Source: a bacterium HR36 (GTDB taxonomy: Bacteria; Planctomycetota; Planctomycetia; Gemmatales; HRBIN36). From it: 8,862 bases of DNA. A program made the position numbers and the translations under genes. Positions within the stretch are counted from its first letter, which is position 1. Every line of letters starts with the position of its first letter. Below the pieces are notes generated by a model. That model did no database searches. It was not told the origin of the DNA and saw only the letters and a program-made list of their open reading frames with translations. Positions 1-5,793 of the stretch are shown here, one piece after another. Location of the stretch: contig BEIM01000115.1 of NCBI GenBank assembly GCA_002898995.1, positions 1 to 8,862 of the forward strand, in the 5' to 3' direction.

Positions 1-577
1 CATCAAATCGCTGGCTTAAATTGTGAAACACCTGCACCAGGTCTGGTTCCTGATCCCCTCGTAATTCGTAACTCAGGTAATGCATAATCACTTCCGTGTC
101 GGTGTCGCGCGTCAGGTGATAATCCCGTTGCGAAAGTAACTCGTTCTTTAGCTCCTGGTAATTGGCCAATTGTCCATTGAAGGCGAAGCTGAACCACTTC
201 CATCGGCACCCGTGGTAACGCTGGAACGGCTGAGCATAACTTTTTTTGTCGCTGCCGCAGGTAGCGTAGCGCACATGGCCTATGACCGCAGGCCCAGCAT
301 ATTGCTGCATGAGCGATTCGAACTTTCCGCGATGATTCAAACGCAATGCTTCGATGACCGTACCGATGTCTTTGTACGTATCGAGCAGTTTCTCGCGGTG
401 AGGATTGAACGTGGTAATGCCAGCAGCCAGCTGACCGCGATTTTGCAAATCCAACAAAAGTCGCGGCATCAAACGAACAATTTGCTCCCGGCCACCAGCG
501 GGAGCAAGGTGACTGCGCTGGGGCCGATCCAGGTAGTAAAGCGCTGCGATGCCGCACTCGTGCTGAGCTTGGTGCAT
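1..577 (-). CDS. purF: Amidophosphoribosyltransferase-type class II glutamine amidotransferase, N-terminal part (gene runs off left edge)
   Basis: The first 192 codons are present, starting at ATG 577-575; the C-terminal phosphoribosyltransferase half lies outside the window. PurF catalyses the first step of de novo purine synthesis, using glutamine and PRPP to make 5-phosphoribosylamine. The visible part is the Ntn-type glutaminase domain. MHQAQHECGIAALYYL places the nucleophile at Cys8 after a 7-residue propeptide that would be cleaved. LQNRGQLAAGI (44-54) matches the family LQHRGQEAAGI, GHVRYATCG (100-108) holds the glutamine-binding Arg103, FNGQLAN (133-139) gives the oxyanion Asn134-Gly135, and DTDTEV (158-163) matches the conserved DTDSE. 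AGGAAA lies 6 nt upstream of the start and supports it. His to Asn in LQNRGQ and Glu to Leu after it differ from the usual sequence. The glutaminase domain is certain. PurF rather than another class II amidotransferase is likely but cannot be proved without the PRPP-binding motif. Confidence 0.85.
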   Translation of the reverse strand, partial: MHQAQHECGIAALYYLDRPQRSHLAPAGGREQIVRLMPRLLLDLQNRGQLAAGITTFNPHREKLLDTYKDIGTVIEALRLNHRGKFESLMQQYAGPAVIGHVRYATCGSDKKSYAQPFQRYHGCRWKWFSFAFNGQLANYQELKNELLSQRDYHLTRDTDTEVIMHYLSYELRGDQEPDLVQVFHNLSQRFD

Positions 578-614
578 AAGTTATTTCCTGGGCGACTAGC
601 GCTGGGGCGTGGAA

Positions 615-620
615 ATTATA
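615..620 (-). promoter_or_regulatory. Candidate -10 box (TATAAT) for the purF-like gene
   Basis: Read on the minus strand this is a perfect sigma-70 TATAAT, 37 nt upstream of the purF-like ATG. It would give a 5' leader of roughly 30 nt containing the AGGAAA ribosome binding site at 589-584. No good TTGACA-like -35 is seen 16-18 nt upstream (the best is GCGGAA), so the call rests on the -10 match and its position in the divergent spacer. Confidence 0.4.
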
Positions 621-787
621 TGCATCGCCGTTTGCCCTTCCGCACATCTTCAGGGTAAGTCTAATCTGAAACTCCCCATCCTGCTTGGCAGGGGCCGCTA
701 TCTGGACACCGCGACCAGGTGCGCTAGACTGGCCGCAGACGCTTCGGGCCAGGCATCGCACGGCATGATTGCCGCATTGACCAACAC

Positions 788-795
788 GGGGGAAA
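788..795 (+). promoter_or_regulatory. Ribosome binding site deciding the start of the Gfo/Idh/MocA gene
   Basis: GGGGGAAA ends 2 nt before ATG 798. The open frame extends back to an ATG at 609 and has another at 765, but only the 798 start combines a purine-rich site with a protein that begins directly at the Rossmann fold (IGLGVIGCGNFG). Confidence 0.5.
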
Positions 796-797
796 TC

Positions 798-1916
798 ATG
801 GTCGAGACGATCGGGCTGGGAGTGATCGGCTGCGGAAATTTCGGGCTGTTCGCACTGCAGCATTTCACGCAGGTGGAAGGCGTCGCGTTGAAAGCGATGG
901 CGGCCACGCATCGCCCGCAAGCCATTGCCTGTGCGCGCCGCTTCGGGATTGGCGAGCCGGTCGAGGTGGATAACTTATTGGCCCGGCCAGACATCCAGCT
1001 GGTTTACATCGCCACTCCCCCCTATTTGCACTATCCGTACGCCAAACAGGCTTTGCTCGCTGGCAAACATGTCGTGGTTGAGAAACCTTTGGCCCTCCGT
1101 TTAGAAGACGCCCAGGAACTGCTCCAGCTGGCACGGCAACAGGGGCGGCTTCTCATCACCAACCTGATGCAGAGGTACAACCCCGTCTTTGACAAGGTGA
1201 GCCAGCTCCTGACAGAAAAGCCCCTGGGCGAATTGTTACACGCGTCCTTCGAGAACTATGCCGCGGATGAAGGGTTACCGCCAGAACATTGGTTTTGGGA
1301 TCGCGAAAAGAGTGGCGGAATCTTCGTGGAACACGGGGTGCATTTTTTCGACCTGTTTGCCGGCTGGCTGGGACGAGGACAAGTGGTGGCGGCAGCACGA
1401 AGTTTGCGGCCCGGCAGTGGAGTCGAAGAGCAGGTCGAGTGCATCGTGCGGTACCAAGGTCATGTTCTCGTCCACTTTTACCATGGCTTCCATCAACTCG
1501 GGCGAATGGACCGGCAGGAGCTTCGCTTGGTCTTTGAATTGGGAGATGTAATGCTTCAGGAGTGGATCCCGACCCGCGTCGAAGTGCGGGCCGCTTTAGA
1601 CGAAGAACAAACCCGAATCCTGTGCGGCATCTTTCCGCGTGCCGTGTTAGACGTGATCGCTGTGTACGCTGCTAAGGACCGTCAGGCCTGCTCGCGCTTT
1701 CGTCCGCGCGACATTTATCAAAGCATCGCACTGCACTGGGGCTGGGAGGCCCACAAAATGCAGCGTTATGGTCAACTGCTTCGTGATTTACTTGCAGACC
1801 AGCTTGCTTATTTGCGCGACCCGCGACACGTACGCCGAATCACCGAACAAAATGGCTACGATTCGCTGCAAATGGCCATTGCTGCCGACCAGCTAGCCCA
1901 AGCAACTACGCTTTAG
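798..1916 (+). CDS. Gfo/Idh/MocA-family NAD(P)-dependent oxidoreductase
   Basis: The 372-residue product has the usual length for this family of cytoplasmic sugar, inositol or sugar-nucleotide dehydrogenases. The N-terminal Rossmann domain shows GxGxxG at 11-16 (GCGNFG), the strand-end motif IATPPYLH (71-78) and the catalytic EKP at 95-97 (VVVEKPLAL). The C-terminal domain contains SGGIFVEHGVHFFDLF (172-187), the family GG-x-(D/E)-x-G-x-H-x-x-D signature, with His182 and Asp185 in the usual substrate-site positions. The frame is open from 609, but the extra 63 residues look unrelated to the fold, so ATG 798 with GGGGGAAA before it is preferred. It is transcribed divergently from the purF-like gene. 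The E2 gene follows after 174 nt, too far to assume one transcript. The substrate cannot be told from sequence, since this family is very diverse. Family assignment is secure; function is unassigned. Confidence 0.9.
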   Translation: MVETIGLGVIGCGNFGLFALQHFTQVEGVALKAMAATHRPQAIACARRFGIGEPVEVDNLLARPDIQLVYIATPPYLHYPYAKQALLAGKHVVVEKPLALRLEDAQELLQLARQQGRLLITNLMQRYNPVFDKVSQLLTEKPLGELLHASFENYAADEGLPPEHWFWDREKSGGIFVEHGVHFFDLFAGWLGRGQVVAAARSLRPGSGVEEQVECIVRYQGHVLVHFYHGFHQLGRMDRQELRLVFELGDVMLQEWIPTRVEVRAALDEEQTRILCGIFPRAVLDVIAVYAAKDRQACSRFRPRDIYQSIALHWGWEAHKMQRYGQLLRDLLADQLAYLRDPRHVRRITEQNGYDSLQMAIAADQLAQATTL

Positions 1917-2090
1917 TTTAGTGTACGCCTGGTAAGGTTGCATTGCCGGCCAAGTCCCCCCGCTTTTGCCAAGTCAGACTGGAATAACTAAGGCGGCGTG
2001 GTGCAGTGAGGGTCTCCTACTCAGAGACAGGGCGCCTAGTATATTGAAGCAAACAGCGGGTAACGGCACGAGAGCTTACTTGAGGAAGCC

Positions 2091-3458
2091 ATGCTGCGAG
2101 AATTCATCCTGCCCGATCTGGGCGAAGGGTTGCACGAAGCCACCTTGGTCAGCTGGAAAGTGAAGGAAGGGGACATTGTCCAGGCGGATCAGCCCCTGGC
2201 TGAAGTGGAGACGGACAAGGCGACCGCCGAGTTACCCAGTCCATTCAGTGGGCGGATAGTCAAGCTGCATTTTCGCGCGGGTGAACGGGTGCCCGTAGGG
2301 GCGGTGCTGGTAACGTTTGACGTGGCGGAAGCTGGCATGGCAGCGGCTACGCCAGCGGGACCTGCACCAACAGCCGCCCAGGCTAGTGGGACAAAACCAT
2401 CTCCTAGTGCGACACCACGAACTGTGGCCGCCGCCACACCCAGTCGCCCAGATGGCCAACGCGCTGCGGGCGAAGCACGACCCATTCTGGCCGCACCTAT
2501 CACCCGCAAAATTGCTCGGGAACATGGGATCGATCTTGCAGAAGTGCCCGGGACAGGGCCCGGCGGCAGGATCACCACGGAAGATGTGCTGGCGTACATC
2601 GCGGCGCGGCAAGGAGGCCGACGCCCGGTAGCCGCACCGGTCCAAGAAACCGCAGTAGAAGCCACGCCCCCGACCGCTGTGGCCGCAGCCCCTGCTGCCG
2701 TCGCCCCGCCGGCGACGGGTGTGGCGCGCCCGCCCTTGCCCGATTTTGCTCACTGGGGACCCGTAGAGCGCCAGCCAGCCAGCGCTATTCGCATGCGTAT
2801 TGCCGAACGCATGACCTTAGCCAGCCTCCTCCCGGCTACGGTTACCCACGCCGACGAGGCGGACATCACGTTACTCGAACAGGCGCGTGCTCAGGCCAAA
2901 ACGCTGGCCGAAAGCCAAGGAGTTCGCCTCACTTTGCTCCCGTACGTGGTGAAGGCAGTTGTTGCTGCTTTGAAACGCTGGCCACTCTTCAACGCCTCCT
3001 ATGACGAGCAGCGCCACGAAATCATTGTCAAGAAGTACTACCACATCGGCATTGCTGTGGATACACCGCAGGGCCTGCTGGTGCCTGTGGTGCGGGACGC
3101 CGACCGGAAAACGGTGTTGCAGTTAGCGCAAGAAATGGCTCACCTTGCCGAGCGGGCGCGTCAGGGCAAGCTCAGCGCCGAAGAAATGCGCGGCGGCTCC
3201 TTTACCATCACCAACATCGGCAGCCTGGGCGGCACCTTTTTCACGCCCATCATCAACTGGCCCGAAGTGGCTATTCTTGGCCTGGGACGCATTCAGGAGC
3301 GCTGGACACTGGCGGCAGATAAACCTGCCCTGCGGAAAGTGCTCCCGCTGTGCTTATCCTTCGATCACCGGTTGCTCGATGGCGCAGATGCCGCTCGATT
3401 CGTCAATGATTTGCGACAATTCCTTGAAAATCCCGCCACGTTGCTCTTGTTCTCCTAA
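2091..3458 (+). CDS. Dihydrolipoamide acyltransferase (E2) of a 2-oxoacid dehydrogenase complex, probably pyruvate dehydrogenase
   Basis: E2 transfers the acyl group from the lipoyl arm to CoA and forms the core of the complex. The 455 residues show the standard order. One lipoyl domain (about 1-77) carries the lipoylated lysine Lys43 in VETDKA. An Ala/Pro-rich linker (about 80-131) leads to a peripheral subunit-binding domain (about 132-170: ITRKIAREHGIDL, then GTGPGGRITTEDV). A second Ala/Pro-rich linker (about 180-215) precedes the catalytic domain (about 225-455). The catalytic domain has SFTITNIGSLGG (370-381) and the active-site DHRLLDG (425-431), with His426 and Asp430. GAGGAAG lies just before ATG 2091 and supports the start. 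The E3 gene follows 70 nt downstream on the same strand. The ETDKA lipoyl motif and the SFTITNIGSLGG stretch favour a pyruvate or branched-chain E2 over a 2-oxoglutarate E2, but without an E1 gene nearby the substrate is inferred, so no symbol is given. Confidence 0.93.
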   Translation: MLREFILPDLGEGLHEATLVSWKVKEGDIVQADQPLAEVETDKATAELPSPFSGRIVKLHFRAGERVPVGAVLVTFDVAEAGMAAATPAGPAPTAAQASGTKPSPSATPRTVAAATPSRPDGQRAAGEARPILAAPITRKIAREHGIDLAEVPGTGPGGRITTEDVLAYIAARQGGRRPVAAPVQETAVEATPPTAVAAAPAAVAPPATGVARPPLPDFAHWGPVERQPASAIRMRIAERMTLASLLPATVTHADEADITLLEQARAQAKTLAESQGVRLTLLPYVVKAVVAALKRWPLFNASYDEQRHEIIVKKYYHIGIAVDTPQGLLVPVVRDADRKTVLQLAQEMAHLAERARQGKLSAEEMRGGSFTITNIGSLGGTFFTPIINWPEVAILGLGRIQERWTLAADKPALRKVLPLCLSFDHRLLDGADAARFVNDLRQFLENPATLLLFS

Positions 3459-3528
3459 AGGTGGTGAGGCCTGCTCGGCAATTGTGCTAACGCAAAGCAT
3501 CTTATCTGCGACAATGGGGTAGTGACGC

Positions 3529-4962
3529 ATGGTCATGGGCGAAGCACAAGAACGAACACAGGTAGTAGTGATCGGCGGGGGCCCGGGCGGGTACACCGCC
3601 GCCTTCCGTGCCGCTGATTTAGGCAAGCAGGTAGCCTTGGTGGACATGGAGAAACGGTTAGGCGGCGTGTGTTTGCTGCGTGGTTGCATCCCGTCCAAAG
3701 CGCTCATCACCGCTGCCGAACTGGCAGACCGCATTCGTCAGGCTGCTAAGCTGGGCATTACCGTCAACCACGTGCAAGTGGATATGCCCCGCTTGATTGC
3801 CTGGAAAAACAGTATCATCGACGAGTTGGCGCGCGGTCTCGAGACCTTGGCAAAAAGTCGAAGGATTACCCGCTACGTTGGCCGCGCCACGTTCCGCAGT
3901 CCCAATGAGGTCTTCATCCACACCGCCGATCAACCGGTCTTGCTTCGCTTCGAGCAGGCGATTATTGCGACCGGAACCACGCCGATTGTTCCTCCACCTT
4001 TCCAGCGCAGCGAGCAGGTTTTGACCTCAGACGAAGCCCTGGATTTGAAAGAGTTGCCGTCATCGTTGCTGGTCGTCGGTGGCGGTTATATTGGAATCGA
4101 ACTGGGCACGTGTTTCGCTGCTCTGGGCAGTCGGGTAACCGTTGTGGAGATGCTGGACAATTTGCTGCCGGGAACAGATATGGAACTGGTGCGCGTAGTG
4201 AGGAAACACCTGGACGAGCGAGGGGTGCACGTGCATGTGCAATCGCGGGTCACCGAAACCCGATTGACCAACGGCCGGGTACAAGTGACGATCGAAGGCC
4301 CGCAAACTTTGCGCGCTGAGTTTGACAAAGTGCTGGTAGCAGTGGGACGCCGGCCCAACAGTCAGGATTTGGGGCTTGAGCGCGCCGGCGTTCAAACCGA
4401 TGCCAAAGGCTATATCCCCGTTAATGACCGCTGCCAGACCAATGTGCCGCATATTTACGCTATCGGCGACATAACGGGCCCACCCGCATTGGCACACCGA
4501 GCGCGGCGCCAAGGTATTGTCGCAGCAGAAGTGATTGCTGGGTTGCCGGCCGCCTTTGACAATCGCACTGTGCCGGCCGTCATCTTTTCCGACCCAGAAA
4601 TTGCCTATTGCGGTTTGTCCGAAGAGGAAGCCAAAGCGGCGGGGTATCGCGTGCGGGTCGGGCGCTTTCGCTTGGCGGCCAGCGGTCGCGCCAAGACGTT
4701 GGGTCCGACCGACGGGCTGGTGCTCGTCGTTGCCGATTCCGACTCGGAACTGGTCTTAGGGGTTCGCATGGTCGGGCCACACGTCTCCGAACTTATCGCT
4801 GAAGCGGTCCTGGCTATGGAAATGGGCGCGACTCTCGAAGACCTCATTACCACCATTCATCCGCATCCCACACTCAGCGAGGCATTGCAGGAAGCGGCCG
4901 AATCGGCGCGTGGCCAGGCCATTCACGCTCCGCCACCCCCCCGCGCTTCAAGAGACACTTGA
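3529..4962 (+). CDS. lpdA: Dihydrolipoyl dehydrogenase (E3)
   Basis: E3 is a cytoplasmic FAD flavoenzyme that reoxidises the dihydrolipoyl arm of E2 and passes electrons to NAD+. The 477-residue length is normal. The FAD dinucleotide fold is GGGPGGYTAA (16-25). The redox-active disulfide is Cys48/Cys53 in GGVCLLRGCIPSK (CX4C). The second FAD segment is IATGTTP (146-152), the NAD-binding fold is VVGGGYIGIELG (182-193), and HIYAIGDITGPPALAH (308-323) contacts the flavin. The dimerisation domain ends in IHPHPTLSEALQEA, giving the His446/Glu451 catalytic dyad. All catalytic residues are present. ATG 3529 is followed by an in-frame ATG at 3535; GGGG at 3516-3519 favours neither strongly, and the difference is two residues. 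It follows the E2 gene by 70 nt, so co-transcription is likely. The last 12 or so residues form a Pro-rich tail beyond the usual end. E3 is often shared by several 2-oxoacid dehydrogenases and the glycine cleavage system. Confidence 0.96.
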   Translation: MVMGEAQERTQVVVIGGGPGGYTAAFRAADLGKQVALVDMEKRLGGVCLLRGCIPSKALITAAELADRIRQAAKLGITVNHVQVDMPRLIAWKNSIIDELARGLETLAKSRRITRYVGRATFRSPNEVFIHTADQPVLLRFEQAIIATGTTPIVPPPFQRSEQVLTSDEALDLKELPSSLLVVGGGYIGIELGTCFAALGSRVTVVEMLDNLLPGTDMELVRVVRKHLDERGVHVHVQSRVTETRLTNGRVQVTIEGPQTLRAEFDKVLVAVGRRPNSQDLGLERAGVQTDAKGYIPVNDRCQTNVPHIYAIGDITGPPALAHRARRQGIVAAEVIAGLPAAFDNRTVPAVIFSDPEIAYCGLSEEEAKAAGYRVRVGRFRLAASGRAKTLGPTDGLVLVVADSDSELVLGVRMVGPHVSELIAEAVLAMEMGATLEDLITTIHPHPTLSEALQEAAESARGQAIHAPPPPRASRDT

Positions 4963-5032
4963 CCCACGCTGCTGTCTGTTGGCGGTAACGCCTCTCCTCA
5001 CTGGGCTACGCTGTCTCATTTACTTTTCGCCG

Positions 5033-5629
5033 CTACGCCAGACCGTTGATACGCGCGTAAAGGTTGTCCAGGACCCAATGGAAGATGGTGAGGTGGATAG
5101 ACTCGACGATGCCCATGTCGTCAATGGGGACATGCAGATGGTGATGGGCGAGTGACTTGAGCTTCCCCCCATTGAAGCCGGTGCAGCCGAAGGTCACTAA
5201 GCCGTGCTGATTGGCCCAATCCACGGCCCGCAACACATTGGGACTGTTACCTGAACCGCTGATGGCAATCAGTAAGTCGCCCGGGCTGGCCAGGTTTTTC
5301 AGCTGTTCCACGAATATCCGCTCGAATCCTTCGTCGTTAGCCCAGGCCAGAATATATGGCGTGTTATCTGTCAGGCTCACCACTTTGAGGCGTTTACGTT
5401 GGTCGTTGTCGAAATCCTCCCGGCGCAGTGTGCCTTTGCCCAGATCCTCACAAAAGTGCGAAGCATTGGCACCACTACCGCCGTTGCCGCAGATGAAGAC
5501 GAATCGGCCGCCCACGTAACAATCGTAAATCAGGTCCGCCAGCTTTTCGATTGGCCGCACGTCCACGCGCAACAATTCCTCCCCGACTCGTGCCAAAAAC
5601 TCTCGTGCTCCCAGCTTCCACCCCAGCAT
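5033..5629 (-). CDS. SIS-domain sugar-phosphate isomerase-like protein, resembling phosphoheptose isomerase (GmhA)
   Basis: This 198-residue product is a single SIS (sugar isomerase) domain of the size of GmhA, which converts sedoheptulose 7-phosphate to D-glycero-D-manno-heptose 7-phosphate for surface heptose synthesis. Visible motifs are FICGNGGSGANASHFCEDLGKG (46-66, split here as GNGGSGANASH at 48-58 and Glu61), SGSGNSPNVLRA (124-135) for phosphate binding, and ESIHLTIFHWVLDNL (176-190), where Glu176, His179 and His184 lie in the C-terminal helix that carries the catalytic His in GmhA. The frame continues upstream to a TTG at 5692, but ATG 5629 has GGAGA 7 nt before it and is preferred. 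It is convergent with lpdA and lies 163 nt downstream of the GH38-like gene on the same strand. The SIS fold is certain. Heptose isomerase activity is inferred; a DiaA-like or other sugar-binding role is possible. No other heptose pathway gene is in the window. Confidence 0.87.
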   Translation of the reverse strand: MLGWKLGAREFLARVGEELLRVDVRPIEKLADLIYDCYVGGRFVFICGNGGSGANASHFCEDLGKGTLRREDFDNDQRKRLKVVSLTDNTPYILAWANDEGFERIFVEQLKNLASPGDLLIAISGSGNSPNVLRAVDWANQHGLVTFGCTGFNGGKLKSLAHHHLHVPIDDMGIVESIHLTIFHWVLDNLYARINGLA

Positions 5630-5636
5630 GACTGAA

Positions 5637-5641
5637 TCTCC
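5637..5641 (-). promoter_or_regulatory. Ribosome binding site deciding the start of the SIS-domain gene
   Basis: Reading on the minus strand, GGAGA sits 7 nt before ATG 5629. It favours this start over the in-frame TTG at 5692, whose 21 extra residues show no SIS features. Confidence 0.5.
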
Positions 5642-5760
5642 GAGTTTTGCACTGAGAATTTCGAGCGTCCATAGCCCGCCGGCTCGGGGCAATCCTGACG
5701 CCGCGCCTCAATCTAACGCACCTGCCCATTTTACTCCAGGCCAGTCCCGCTATGTGTCGT

Positions 5761-5793
5761 ATCCTCGCTCACCACTAAAAGCCCCGCGAGGAT
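5761..5793. repeat. Perfect 8-bp inverted repeat at the 3' end of the GH38-like gene (possible terminator or mRNA-end hairpin)
   Basis: ATCCTCGC at 5761-5768 is the exact reverse complement of GCGAGGAT at 5786-5793, with a 17-nt loop. One arm reaches the first base of the GH38-like stop codon region. No T-run follows the hairpin on the minus strand, so it is not a canonical intrinsic terminator. It could still protect the mRNA end or separate GH38-like expression from the downstream SIS gene. Confidence 0.35.

Noticed and set aside
170..658. Plus-strand open frame of 162 codons
   Set aside because: It is antisense to the purF-like glutaminase domain, whose motifs are unambiguous, and has no family resemblance of its own.
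609..797. N-terminal extension of the Gfo/Idh/MocA gene starting at ATG 609 or 765
   Set aside because: The extension has no relation to the Rossmann fold and lies in the divergent promoter region; ATG 798 has a better ribosome binding site.
3..920. Long minus-strand open frame of 305 codons across purF, the spacer and the Gfo/Idh/MocA start
   Set aside because: It overlaps two genes with clear family motifs in other frames, its translation is rich in Arg, His and Ser with no recognisable domain, and it is a shadow of high-GC coding sequence.
2007..2045. Short GTCTC/GAGAC hairpin and TATATT upstream of the E2 gene
   Set aside because: The stem is 5 bp and the TATATT has no acceptable -35, so neither a riboswitch nor a promoter can be supported.
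2189..2753. Minus-strand open frames opposite the E2 lipoyl and linker region
   Set aside because: They are shadows created by the GC-rich Ala/Pro linkers of E2; E2 domain motifs fix the true frame.
4981..4992. GGCG-GTAA-CGCC hairpin between the convergent lpdA and SIS genes
   Set aside because: The stem is only 4 bp and no T-run follows on either strand, so it does not support a terminator call.
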